Of a DNA stretch of 64,000 nucleotides, positions 32,373 to 40,399 are shown piece by piece (position 1 is the first letter of the stretch; each line of letters begins with the position of its first letter). Location of the stretch: NCBI RefSeq assembly GCF_021789175.1, contig NZ_CP084560.1, forward strand, positions 434,001 through 498,000. Direction: 5' to 3'. A program made the translations under genes and the position numbers. The stretch comes from Arthrobacter sp. FW306-2-2C-D06B (GTDB taxonomy: Bacteria; Actinomycetota; Actinomycetes; Actinomycetales; Micrococcaceae). Below the pieces are notes generated by a model, which was not told the origin of the DNA, made no database searches, and saw nothing but the letters and a program-made list of their open reading frames with translations.

Positions 32373-33014
32373 TCACGCCAAGCGCGCGGGCCGCCCGGCG
32401 TCGTCGAACCTTGCCCCTGCGCCCAACTGGATGAACCGCACGGTCTGGACCAGCCGATCCTCAAGCTCGTCCAGCTCTGCTCCGATCGCGGCATTGCCGC
32501 GTGCTGCGCTGGAGGACAGAGTTCCGTGGATGAGCCTGGCGAGCTGGCCGACGTCCGTGGGCGGGAGGTACCCGGCCGCGATTCCGTCGCGCAGGATGTC
32601 CTGGAGCAGCAGGTTGAGTTCGCCGACGTGATCTGCCAATTTCGCGAAGGAAGCCGGAGAAAGGACAGCCGCCATCGCGGGGCCCGGCGGGAGGTGCCGG
32701 CGGCTCAGGTCTTCCACCTGGGCGCGCACGTAGAGGGCCAGGCGGTCCACCGGGTTCTGCAGTGCAGCAAGGGATTCGCGCAGGTCGCCCAGGAATCGCT
32801 CGGTCTCGTCCAGGGCGTACGCGATGAGGAGTTGTTCCATGTCGGCGTAGTAGTTGTATACCGCCGTCCGGCCGACGCCGGCGTGCCGAGCGACGTCGGT
32901 CATGGTCAAGCCGGGCAGGCCGTGTGTGAAGAGCAACTCGCCGAAAGCTGTCAGGACCCGGCGTCGGGTTTCAGCGCGTTGCGCCGCATTGCTGGCGGCC
33001 GTAATCCTAGGCAT
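32373..33014 (-). CDS. TetR-family transcriptional regulator
   Basis: A 213-residue TetR protein with HTH at about residues 16-60: RRRVLTAFGELLFTHGLPGL, TMTDVARHAGVGRTAVYNYY. The C-terminal ligand domain is helical. A near-perfect inverted repeat sits 7 bp before its start, suggesting autorepression. No divergent partner gene is present; the upstream neighbour is the FrnE-like gene on the same strand, so its regulon may lie elsewhere. Confidence 0.87.
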   Translation of the reverse strand: MPRITAASNAAQRAETRRRVLTAFGELLFTHGLPGLTMTDVARHAGVGRTAVYNYYADMEQLLIAYALDETERFLGDLRESLAALQNPVDRLALYVRAQVEDLSRRHLPPGPAMAAVLSPASFAKLADHVGELNLLLQDILRDGIAAGYLPPTDVGQLARLIHGTLSSSAARGNAAIGAELDELEDRLVQTVRFIQLGAGARFDDAGRPARLA

Positions 33015-33020
33015 ACAGAC

Positions 33021-33046
33021 ACTTTACAGGGATCTGTCAGTAAAGT
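33021..33046. promoter_or_regulatory. TetR autoregulatory operator
   Basis: ACTTTACAG (33021-33029) and CAGTAAAGT (33038-33046) form an inverted repeat matching at eight of nine positions, seven bases upstream of the TetR start. Size and spacing fit a TetR dimer site. Confidence 0.7.
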
Positions 33047-33060
33047 TGGGCAGGTGCGGC

Positions 33061-33119
33061 GCGAGCTGGCAGCAGATGACCTCTCAACTTGATGTTGGGG
33101 TCATCTGCTGCAAGCTCGC
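33061..33119. repeat. 59-bp hairpin repeat, copy 1
   Basis: Two 21-bp arms (33061-33081 and 33099-33119) pair with one mismatch around a 17-base loop. The arm contains GGCAGCAGATGACC. A second copy with the same arm and loop lengths lies at 36938-36996. It begins 47 bp before the TetR start and ends 9 bp after the FrnE gene stop, so it may also act as the FrnE terminator. Confidence 0.8.
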
Positions 33120-33128
33120 GCAAAGGTT

Positions 33129-33827
33129 TTAGATCGCGCAGCCGTCGGGGCCGCAGGCTTCGGCGTCGGGGCTGCCGACGGCGACCAGTGGATTCGCTTC
33201 CTGCCATGCCTGTGTGAGGGCCTGGGTGAAGACCTCGGAGGGCTGTGCGCCGGAGAGTCCGTACTTGCGGTCGATGACAAAGAATGGAACGCCGGTGACA
33301 CCAAGCATCCGGGCTTCGGCGATATCGCCCTGGACGTCCTCTACGTACTTGTCGGTGCTGAACAGTTCCGCGACCTCGGCCTCCGGAAGGCCCAAATCGC
33401 TGCCGAGCCTGGTCAGGTAGTCCTGGCTTCCGATGTCCTCGCCGTGTTCAAAATGGCCGCTCAGGAGCTGCTCCTTGGCTTCGTCCTGCTTGCCGTGGGC
33501 GGCAGCCAAGTGGATGAGGCGGTGCGCCGTGAAGCTGTTGGCAACCACGACGTCGTCGAAGCGGTAGTTGAGGCCCTCTCCCTTTGCCTGCAACGCCACA
33601 TGCTCGAACATCTGGCTCACCTGCGCGGGGTTCATGCCCTTGCGCTTGCTCAGGTAGTCGAGCTCCGTACCGTCGTAGTGTTCCGGGACGCTCGGGTCCA
33701 ACTGGTAGCTGCGCCACTGGATCTCGACCGAATCGCGGTGGGGGAATTCTGCCAGGGCCGTTTCGAACCGGCGCTTTCCGATGTAGCACCACGGGCAAGC
33801 GACGTCCGACCAGATCTCAATCTTCAT
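33129..33827 (-). CDS. DsbA-family oxidoreductase, FrnE-like
   Basis: A 232-residue thioredoxin-fold protein whose N-terminus MKIEIWSDVACPWCYIGKRR carries the active-site C-P-W-C typical of FrnE. Later blocks SFTAHRLIHLAAAHGKQDEA and GVTGVPFFVIDRKYGLSGAQ (cis-Pro loop) fit the family. There is no signal peptide, so it acts in the cytoplasm, probably in thiol-disulfide exchange under oxidative stress. A GTG at 33887 would add 20 residues; the shorter start matches family length. It ends with a Cys-containing tail (EACGPDGC). Confidence 0.85.
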   Translation of the reverse strand: MKIEIWSDVACPWCYIGKRRFETALAEFPHRDSVEIQWRSYQLDPSVPEHYDGTELDYLSKRKGMNPAQVSQMFEHVALQAKGEGLNYRFDDVVVANSFTAHRLIHLAAAHGKQDEAKEQLLSGHFEHGEDIGSQDYLTRLGSDLGLPEAEVAELFSTDKYVEDVQGDIAEARMLGVTGVPFFVIDRKYGLSGAQPSEVFTQALTQAWQEANPLVAVGSPDAEACGPDGCAI

Positions 33828-33928
33828 GGTGGCGACAACCGGAAGCGGGGGCCGGGCATTCCCGGAATGGGCTGTTGGACTGGTCACAGCGGGTCCATTT
33901 CCGCGTCGCTCATGCGCGTCCAGGCGTC

Positions 33929-34459
33929 CTAGACCGCCCGCTCCATCACGAAATCGTGTTCCACCGTATCGCCCAGGCGGAACGACTTGGTCCCGACCTT
34001 CCTGAATCCACTCTTCTCATAAAAGCGGATGGCTTTGGCGTTCTGGCTGTTGACACCCAGCCACACCCCAGCAGCACCCGAGCCGGCAACGCGGCCCAAA
34101 GTGGCCTTCATGAGCTCCGCGGCAGCACCCAGTCCGTGGTGTTCCGGATGCACATAGCACTTGCTCAGTTCCGTGGACGGGTTGAGCGTCAGGGCCGAAG
34201 CCACGTCGGTATCGCTGGTGGGCCGGGCCACCAGCATGCTGTAGCCGCGGAGTTCCCCGGCGGCGTCGATGGCCAGGATGGTGACGTCCGGATCGGCAAG
34301 GTATTCCGCGAACTTCTCCGCACTGAGGGTCCTGCGCAGGTGCGCGGCGATGTCTTCGGGCGAGGAGTCCGGCGGGCAAGCGAGCGGAAAGGTGACGGCT
34401 GCAAGCTCCGCCAGCCGTCCGGCGTCGTCCGCTGTTGCTTCACGGATTGTCTGGCTCAT
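33929..34459 (-). CDS. GNAT-family N-acetyltransferase
   Basis: A 176-residue acetyltransferase. The acetyl-CoA pyrophosphate loop is in KCYVHPEHHGLGAAAELMKA (motif A, Q/R..G.G/A), followed by GVWLGVNSQNAKAIRFYEKS and GFRKVGTKSFRLGD, the standard motif B. The substrate is not evident; similar proteins acetylate small molecules, amino acids or protein N-termini. It is on the same strand as its neighbours, with a terminator just upstream, so it should have its own promoter. Confidence 0.87.
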   Translation of the reverse strand: MSQTIREATADDAGRLAELAAVTFPLACPPDSSPEDIAAHLRRTLSAEKFAEYLADPDVTILAIDAAGELRGYSMLVARPTSDTDVASALTLNPSTELSKCYVHPEHHGLGAAAELMKATLGRVAGSGAAGVWLGVNSQNAKAIRFYEKSGFRKVGTKSFRLGDTVEHDFVMERAV

Positions 34460-34486
34460 GCGGTCCTCTCTGGCAATCGGGCGCAG

Positions 34487-34520
34487 AAATGCCCCTCAAG
34501 ACTGATCTTAAGGGGCATTT
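34487..34520 (-). terminator. Terminator of the MHS transporter gene
   Basis: AAATGCCCCT (34487-34496) pairs with AGGGGCATTT (34511-34520), extended by AAGA/TCTT inside. On the minus strand the stem ends in TTT. It lies between the MFS transporter stop and the GNAT start. Confidence 0.8.
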
Positions 34521-34582
34521 CAGGAAAGATTACGACGGCGGTGGCCCGCCCAAGCTTTGCGCTCGCGGAGCCATCGGGCTGC

Positions 34583-35917
34583 TTAGGCGTTGGCTTCCGC
34601 AAGCAGGCGAAGATCCTCCTCCGGCTGTGGATCCTTGCCCAAGGCGAGACCGATGATGGTGACCACCGCCGTGGCGAGCAAGTAGGCGGCAATCAGGAGC
34701 CAGTTCCCGGTGGTGGCGTAGAGGGCCGTGAAGATCAATGGTGCCACTGCTCCGCCCACGACGCCCGCCACCGTATAGGCAAGGGAACTTCCGGCATAGC
34801 GGAGCCGGGCCGGGAATTGCTCGGTGATGAAGGCCGCCTGCGGGCCGTACATGAAGGCGTGCAGCCCGAGGCCGATCACGACGCCGACGGTCAGCACCAG
34901 GACGGAGCGGGACTGGATCATGAGGAAGAACAGGGGGATGTACACGGCTGTTGCGGCGGCGGTGATGCCATAGACCAGCCGGCGGTTGAACCGGTCCGTG
35001 ACCGCTCCTGCGGCCGGGATCAGGAACAACTGGAATGCCGAGCCCACCAGGACTGCGCCCAGGACGTTGCCGGTGGTCATGCCCAGTTCCTTGGTGGCGT
35101 AGACCGCCACAAAGACGGTGAACAAGGCGTACAAGACGTCGGGACAGATCCGGCACAACGCGGCGGCGAGCAGGGGACGGAACTGGGTGGTGAGGACTTC
35201 CTTGATGGGAGCCTTGGGCCGTTCGCCGGTTGCTTCGATGGCCTTGAAAACCGGGGTTTCCTCGAGCTTGAGCCGGATGACCAGGCCGAAGGCAACCAGG
35301 ATGGCCGAACTGAGGAAGGCCACGCGCCAACCCCAAGCGATGAAGGCATCGTTGCTCATGACGGCGGCGAGGACGGCCAGTGCGCCGTTGGCCAGCAGGT
35401 TGCCCGCGGGCGGCCCGATCTGGGCTGCGGACGACCAGAATCCGCGCTTGCTGGGATTGGCGTACTCGCTGGACAGCAACACGGCGCCGCCCCACTCGCC
35501 TCCGACGCCGATGCCCTGGGCCAAGCGAAGGAGGACCAGGATGATCGTGGCTCCAATGCCGATCGTGTGGTAGTCCGGCAACGCGCCGATGAGGACCGTG
35601 GCCGCGCCAATGAGGATGAGGGTGATGACCAGGACGTTCTTGCGTCCGATCTTGTCTCCGAGCCGGCCAAAGACAACGCCGCCAATGGGCCGGGCGAGGT
35701 AACCCACCGCGAAGGCCGAGAAGGAGAGCAGGAGGCCCGTGGTTTCGTCGTTCGTGGGAAAGAAGATCTTGGGGAAGACCAGCGCGGAGGCGACGGAGTA
35801 GATGGCGAAATCGTAGTACTCCAGGGAGGTGCCTGTGACGCTGGCAATGAAGGCCTTGATGGCGCCTGCCGAGGGTTTGCTGCGCCGTGTTGAACGTGGC
35901 GAAGTGGTCGCGGACAT
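34583..35917 (-). CDS. MHS-family MFS transporter (organic acid/osmolyte:H+ symporter type)
   Basis: A 444-residue, 12-helix transporter of the metabolite:H+ symporter branch. The N-terminal helix has IKAFIASVTGTSLEYYDFAI, where the family's GT.LE.YDF is intact. Motif A reads GVVFGRLGDKIGRKNVLVIT, and the helix 4-5 region reads RLAQGIGVGGEWGGAVLLSS, another MHS hallmark. Typical substrates are citrate, alpha-ketoglutarate, shikimate, proline or betaine. GGAGGA precedes the ATG. Two palindromes overlap its predicted promoter, so a regulator encoded elsewhere probably controls it. Confidence 0.88.
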   Translation of the reverse strand: MSATTSPRSTRRSKPSAGAIKAFIASVTGTSLEYYDFAIYSVASALVFPKIFFPTNDETTGLLLSFSAFAVGYLARPIGGVVFGRLGDKIGRKNVLVITLILIGAATVLIGALPDYHTIGIGATIILVLLRLAQGIGVGGEWGGAVLLSSEYANPSKRGFWSSAAQIGPPAGNLLANGALAVLAAVMSNDAFIAWGWRVAFLSSAILVAFGLVIRLKLEETPVFKAIEATGERPKAPIKEVLTTQFRPLLAAALCRICPDVLYALFTVFVAVYATKELGMTTGNVLGAVLVGSAFQLFLIPAAGAVTDRFNRRLVYGITAAATAVYIPLFFLMIQSRSVLVLTVGVVIGLGLHAFMYGPQAAFITEQFPARLRYAGSSLAYTVAGVVGGAVAPLIFTALYATTGNWLLIAAYLLATAVVTIIGLALGKDPQPEEDLRLLAEANA

Positions 35918-35980
35918 GGTTCCTCCATGGAACGTTGGGCGGGCTTTGTGATCCCGATCTCAATCGGGGCCTACACCCAA

Positions 35981-36013
35981 TGATGCATCACATGGACGAA
36001 TTGTTCAACAATT
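35981..36013 (-). promoter_or_regulatory. Promoter and operator-like palindromes of the MHS transporter
   Basis: AATTGTTCAACAATT (35999-36013) is a perfect 15-bp palindrome with the TTGT...ACAA form of GntR/FadR-type operators. TGATGCATCA (35981-35990) is a second perfect palindrome. On the minus strand, a -35 TTGAAC within the first and a -10 CATCAT within the second are 17 bp apart, so binding at either would block the transporter promoter. No GntR gene is nearby. Confidence 0.6.
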
Positions 36014-36044
36014 TTTTGGCGGGAGTTCCTTGTGTGGGTTCGTG

Positions 36045-36914
36045 TCAGTTGCTGGGGTAGGCAACATAAGCGAACCGCTCCGAGTCGGGTGACCAACTGT
36101 TGACATTGAGGGTTCCCTGGCCGCCGAAGAGGGACCACGTGTGGAGCGGAGTGGCCCAGTCGCTCGTGGGAACAAGGACGACGTCGACCCGCAAGTCCGC
36201 CGGGTGGCCCACCGTGCCGCCGGGGAAGCGGATGTAGCTGGCCAGGCGCCCGTCGGGCGAGAGGTGCGGGAACCAGTCAACGGTGGCGCTTTCAAGCAGG
36301 CGTTCTGGCGTGCCACGGTGACTTGCCCGCACCCTGGCAAGTTGGGCGTGGCCGGGCCGATCCGTGAAGGCCTCGGTATTGAAGTACAGCCATTCGCCGT
36401 CGGGCGAGTATTCGGGGCCATCGCAGTGGCCGTCGACGTCGATTGCGGTCGCGGGTCCGCCCCCTGTTGGAATCGTGATGAGCCGGCCCGGTTGGGTGAA
36501 GTCGCCGGCTTCTATTCCGACGTAGGCGAGGGTCTGTCCGTCGGGGCTGATGCCGTGCAGGAAATGGAACCACCCGTCGTCGTTCGTGATCTTGGTGGCC
36601 TCACCGCCGTCGAGGGCTGCGCTGTAGATGCGGCCGTCATTCGCCGAGAGGTAGATGGTGGTGCCGTCGGGCGCGAGGATGTGGTCGTTATTGAGGTCCG
36701 GGATGCCGGTAATGGCGACCTTTTCGAGTCCACCGGAAAGATCCAGCCGCCATAGGGCGCCGTCACCATTGAGGATGAGGGCCTGGCCATCGAGCGTCCA
36801 GTTGGGTGCCTCCAGGAGCAGATTGTCCGTGGTGAAGGCCAGCTCGGAAGTGCCGGTGGCAGAGGCGATCCATACTTCGCAGCGCTGGCCGGGCCGAAGT
36901 GTCCGTATCACCAT
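36045..36914 (-). CDS. Cytoplasmic TolB-like six-bladed beta-propeller protein
   Basis: A 289-residue propeller. ATG 36914 has AAAGGAC six bases upstream. Repeated blade motifs end in the PD40 signature: APNWTLDGQALILNGDG, HILAPDGTTIYLSAND, HGISPDGQTLAYVGIE, GPEYSPDGEWLYFNTE, FPHLSPDGRLASYIRF and NSWSPDSERFAYVAYP. There is no signal peptide, unlike periplasmic TolB. It is the last gene of the sugar-catabolic cluster, so a sugar-acting enzyme (lyase or lactonase) or a sensor is plausible. No catalytic residues can be named. Confidence 0.75.
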   Translation of the reverse strand: MVIRTLRPGQRCEVWIASATGTSELAFTTDNLLLEAPNWTLDGQALILNGDGALWRLDLSGGLEKVAITGIPDLNNDHILAPDGTTIYLSANDGRIYSAALDGGEATKITNDDGWFHFLHGISPDGQTLAYVGIEAGDFTQPGRLITIPTGGGPATAIDVDGHCDGPEYSPDGEWLYFNTEAFTDRPGHAQLARVRASHRGTPERLLESATVDWFPHLSPDGRLASYIRFPGGTVGHPADLRVDVVLVPTSDWATPLHTWSLFGGQGTLNVNSWSPDSERFAYVAYPSN

Positions 36915-36937
36915 GCGGATGTCCTTTCGTCTTTGGT

Positions 36938-36996
36938 GCGAGTTGGCAGCAGATGCCCGCAAAATCGGATTTTGGGGTCATCCGCTGCCAACTCGC
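36938..36996. repeat. 59-bp hairpin repeat, copy 2
   Basis: Arms at 36938-36958 and 36976-36996 (21 bp each, two mismatches) flank a 17-base loop ending in TTTTGG. Arm and loop lengths match copy 1 at 33061-33119, and the arm shares GGCAGCAGATG. It sits between the isomerase-like gene and the propeller gene, both leftward, where it could act as an attenuator. Confidence 0.8.
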
Positions 36997-37013
36997 GCTA
37001 ACCAGAGGGGTGG

Positions 37014-38012
37014 TTAGTCCTGGTTGAAGGCGGCGTCGAAGGAGGTCTGCGAGGGCGGGAAGTCGAACTTCTTGAGGGCGGCGAGGGCTTCGGGGGCGCC
37101 GTGGAGGCGGTCCATGCCGGCGTCCTCCCATTCCACGGAGATCGGGCCGTTGTAGCCGATCGCGGTGAGGGCCCGGAAGCTCGATTCCCAGGGCACGTCG
37201 CCGCGTCCGGCGGAGACGAAGTCCCAGCCGCGGCGGGGGTCGCCCCAGGGCAGGTGGGAGCCCATGACGGTGTTCCGGCCGGTGGGGCGGAGCTTGGTGT
37301 CCTTGCAGTCCACGTGGTAGATCCGGTCTTTGAAGTCCCAGATGAAGGAGACGGGGTCGATGCCTTGCCACATGAAGTGGGAGGGGTCCCAGTTCAGGCC
37401 GAACGCTTCGCGGTGCCCGATGGCTTCCAGGGTGCGGACGGTGGTCCAGTAGTCGTAGGCGATCTCGGAAGGGTGGACTTCGTGGGCGAAGCGGACACCG
37501 CATTCGTCGAAGACGTCCAGGATGGGGTTCCAGCGGTCCGCGAAGTCCTGGTAGCCGGCCTCGATGACTTTCTCCGGGACAGGCGGGAACATCGCGACGT
37601 ACTGCCAGATCGAGGAGCCCGTGAACCCGACGACGGTGTCCACCCCGAGCGCGCGGGCGAGGCGGGCGGTGTGTTTCATCTCCTCGGCGGCGCGTTGGCG
37701 CACTCCTTCGGGGTCCCCGTCGCCCCAGACCTTGGCCCCGACGATGGCTTGGTGGCGGAAGTCGATGGGGTCATCGCACACGGCCTGGCCCTTGAGGTGG
37801 TTGGAGATGGCCCAGACCTTGAGGTTGTACTTGTCCAGGATGGCGAGCTTGGATTCGACGTAGCCGGGTTCGTCCCAGCGCCAGGCGTCCAGGTGGTCGC
37901 CGGACACGGCGATTTCCAGGCCGTCATAGCCCCAGCCGGAGGCGAGTTTGGCGACTTCCTCGAAGGGCAGGTCGGCCCACTGGCCGGTGAACAGGGTGTA
38001 CGGGCGGGGCAT
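37014..38012 (-). CDS. Xylose isomerase-like TIM-barrel protein (sugar phosphate isomerase/epimerase family)
   Basis: A 332-residue AP_endonuc_2/xylose-isomerase-like barrel. Metal-binding segments are visible: RFAHEVHPSEIAYDYW (Glu and His), GLNWDPSHFMWQGIDPV (Asp and His), IYHVDCKDTK (His) and GPISVEWEDAGMDRLHG (Glu). Family members isomerise, epimerise or dehydrate sugars. It is one of two such barrels in this cluster of dehydrogenases; in levoglucosan degradation, LgdB-type barrels catalyse beta-elimination and hydration. That match is inferred, not shown. Confidence 0.82.
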   Translation of the reverse strand: MPRPYTLFTGQWADLPFEEVAKLASGWGYDGLEIAVSGDHLDAWRWDEPGYVESKLAILDKYNLKVWAISNHLKGQAVCDDPIDFRHQAIVGAKVWGDGDPEGVRQRAAEEMKHTARLARALGVDTVVGFTGSSIWQYVAMFPPVPEKVIEAGYQDFADRWNPILDVFDECGVRFAHEVHPSEIAYDYWTTVRTLEAIGHREAFGLNWDPSHFMWQGIDPVSFIWDFKDRIYHVDCKDTKLRPTGRNTVMGSHLPWGDPRRGWDFVSAGRGDVPWESSFRALTAIGYNGPISVEWEDAGMDRLHGAPEALAALKKFDFPPSQTSFDAAFNQD

Positions 38013-38059
38013 GGGTTCTCCTTGGGAAAAGTTTCGGGGCGTGCTTCAGGCCAGGGCTG

Positions 38060-39244
38060 TCAGTGGCCGGCGACCTGGATGATGGCGGACTTGGCGTCGG
38101 CGGATTCTTCGATGGCGGCCAGGACCTGCTGGACGGCGAGTCCTTCCTCGAACGACGGCGACGGCGGGGTCCCGGCGTCGATGGCGGCCAGGAAGTCACG
38201 GATTTCGTGGGTGAAGGTGTGCTCCCAGCCGATGACGTGGCCCTGGGGCCACCAGGCGTCCATGTAGGGGTGTTCGGGCTCGTTGACCAGGATCCGTCGG
38301 AAGCCCTGCTCCCTGACGGGCACCGTGGCGTCCATGAAACCCAGTTCGTTGATGGATTCCAGGTCGAACAGGAGCGAGCCCTTGTCGCCGTAGATTTCCA
38401 TCGTGAGCGAGTTCTTCTTGCCCGTGGCCATGCGGGAGACTTCCACCGAGGCGACCGCACCGGAGGCGAGTGTCAGCGTGGCCCAGGCGGCGTCGTCGAC
38501 CGTTACTTGTTCCGGACCGTCCGCGCCGGGGCGGCTGTCCACGAAGGTGTGCAGCCGGCCGGAGACCTCGGTGACGGTGTCCCCGAGGAGGAAGAGGACC
38601 TGGTCGATCGCGTGGGAGGCGATGTCGCCGAGGGCCCCGGATCCGGCGGTTTCCTTGTTGAGCCGCCAGGTCATGGGGGAGTCCGGATCCACGAGCCAGT
38701 CCTGGAGGTAGGCGGCGCGGACGTGCCGGACGGTTCCGAGCCGGCCCTCGGCGATCAGTTCCTTCGCGAGGGCGAGTGCCGGCACCCTGCGGTAGTTGAA
38801 GCCGATCATGGACTGGATGCCGCGCGCCCGGGCGGCACGCGCGGCTTCCGTCATGGCTTCGGCCTCGGCCAAAGTGTTCGCGAGGGGCTTCTCCACGAGC
38901 ACGTGCTTGCCCGCCTCCAGCGCCGCGATGGCGATCTCGGCGTGCATCCATCCCGGAGCGCAGATATCCACGATATGGACGTCATCGCGTTCCAGGACGG
39001 AGCGCCAGTCCGTGGCGGACTCGCTCCACCCGTACTTCGCCGCGGCCTCGGCGACCTGTTCCGGGTCCCGGCCCACGAGCACTTTCTGCTCGAAGGCCGG
39101 AACGTCGAAGAAGCTGCCCACGTTCCGCCACGCGTTGGAATGGGCTTTGCCCATGAACGCGTAGCCGATCGCGGCAACACCCAGGGTTTTCTTGCCCGGT
39201 TCGCCGTCGTGAGGTGTGGTGGGGGCAGAGGCGGAGCTAGTCAT
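38060..39244 (-). CDS. Gfo/Idh/MocA-family sugar dehydrogenase, levoglucosan dehydrogenase-like
   Basis: A 394-residue NAD(P)-dependent sugar dehydrogenase. The Rossmann start reads GVAAIGYAFMGKAHSNAWRN, the catalytic Lys is in HVLVEKPLANTL, and later motifs are GFNYRRVPALALAKELI, AYLQDWLVDPDSPMTWRLNK and AGSGALGDIASHAIDQ (catalytic Asp/His). From memory, the FMGKAHS, FNYRR.PA, YLQDW and GSGALGDI.[ST]H blocks are the ones seen in actinobacterial levoglucosan dehydrogenase. Oxidation of a sugar C3 hydroxyl is therefore the likeliest activity. It sits between another Gfo/Idh gene and a TIM-barrel gene. Confidence 0.85.
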   Translation of the reverse strand: MTSSASAPTTPHDGEPGKKTLGVAAIGYAFMGKAHSNAWRNVGSFFDVPAFEQKVLVGRDPEQVAEAAAKYGWSESATDWRSVLERDDVHIVDICAPGWMHAEIAIAALEAGKHVLVEKPLANTLAEAEAMTEAARAARARGIQSMIGFNYRRVPALALAKELIAEGRLGTVRHVRAAYLQDWLVDPDSPMTWRLNKETAGSGALGDIASHAIDQVLFLLGDTVTEVSGRLHTFVDSRPGADGPEQVTVDDAAWATLTLASGAVASVEVSRMATGKKNSLTMEIYGDKGSLLFDLESINELGFMDATVPVREQGFRRILVNEPEHPYMDAWWPQGHVIGWEHTFTHEIRDFLAAIDAGTPPSPSFEEGLAVQQVLAAIEESADAKSAIIQVAGH

Positions 39245-39253
39245 GAGTGATTC

Positions 39254-40399
39254 CTAGAGGGTGGCGGCCATCGGGTCCCAGTCCTCGGGGAGGGCCTGGG
39301 AGGTCACGGCGGAGCTGTCGACGCCTACAAAGGTGCCGGTTTCGGCGGACTCGGAAATGGAAACCAGGGTATCGACCACATGATAGGCAAGGGCTCCCTG
39401 GGCGCGGTGCGGAACACCGGCGCGCAGGGACCGGGCCATGTCCAGCACGCCCATACCGCGGCCGTTGGCCGGTCCCGTGGCGGGAATGATTTCCGCTTCC
39501 TCGGCTCCCGCGCGCCAAAGCTTGAGGTCGCCGTCGAAGTAGTTCGGATCAGGCAATTCCAGGGTGCCCTCGGTGCCGGTGATCTCCACGAAGCCCATCC
39601 GCAGGCGGGGGGATTCAAAGCTGAAGACGCTGTGCGAGGAGGCGCCGCCCTCGAACTGGAGCATCGCACTGACGTGGGTGGGGACCTCGACGGGGAATTC
39701 CTCGCCGGCCTTGGGCCCGGAACCGACCACGCGGACGTCCTTGGCTTTGGAGCCGACGGCGGCGACCTTGCGGACCGAGCCGAAGGTCTGGACCAGGGCG
39801 GTGATGTAGTAAGGGCCCATGTCGAAGAGCGGGCCCGCGCCGTGCGCGAAGAGGAATGACGGGTTCGGGTGCCATGACTCCGGGCCGGGGGTCTGGAACA
39901 TGGTCAGGGCTGTCAGCGGGGTGCCGATGTCACCGCGTTCGATGATCCGGCGGGCTGTCTGCAGCCCCGCGCCCAGGAAGGTGTCCGGTGCGCAGCCCAG
40001 GCGGACGCCCGCGGCGTCGGCCGTCTTCAACAGCGCCAATCCCGATTCGCGGTCCAGGGAGAACGGCTTCTCGGTCCAGACGTGCTTGCCCGCGTTCACA
40101 GCGGCTGTTGCCACCTCGACGTGCGCCGCCGGGATGGTCAGGTTCACGATGATCTCGACGTCGGGATGGTTCAGTGCCGCGTCAACGCCACCCCACTCCG
40201 GGATGCCGTATTCCTTGGCCCGCGCTTCCGCGGCTTCCTCGAACAAGTCTGCGATGACGTGGACCTTCAAGTCAGGGAAGACCGTTAGGTTGTCCAGGTA
40301 GGCCTTGCTGATGTTGCCTGCGCCGATGACGGCGACGCCTACGGGCCCCCGGAGGGAAGACGGCGTGGACGGGGTGGTCTGGTGCGTTGCGGTGCTCAT
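39254..40399 (-). CDS. Gfo/Idh/MocA-family oxidoreductase
   Basis: A 381-residue dehydrogenase of the Gfo/Idh/MocA family. The nucleotide-binding loop is VAVIGAGNISKAYLDNLTVF, the catalytic Lys is in HVWTEKPFSLDRESGL, and GAGPLFDMGPYYITALVQTF holds the conserved Asp and His/Tyr region. Its start overlaps the end of the upstream barrel gene by 4 bp, so these enzymes are made together. In a 3-keto-sugar pathway it could perform the final reduction or a second oxidation. The substrate is unknown. Confidence 0.85.
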   Translation of the reverse strand: MSTATHQTTPSTPSSLRGPVGVAVIGAGNISKAYLDNLTVFPDLKVHVIADLFEEAAEARAKEYGIPEWGGVDAALNHPDVEIIVNLTIPAAHVEVATAAVNAGKHVWTEKPFSLDRESGLALLKTADAAGVRLGCAPDTFLGAGLQTARRIIERGDIGTPLTALTMFQTPGPESWHPNPSFLFAHGAGPLFDMGPYYITALVQTFGSVRKVAAVGSKAKDVRVVGSGPKAGEEFPVEVPTHVSAMLQFEGGASSHSVFSFESPRLRMGFVEITGTEGTLELPDPNYFDGDLKLWRAGAEEAEIIPATGPANGRGMGVLDMARSLRAGVPHRAQGALAYHVVDTLVSISESAETGTFVGVDSSAVTSQALPEDWDPMAATL

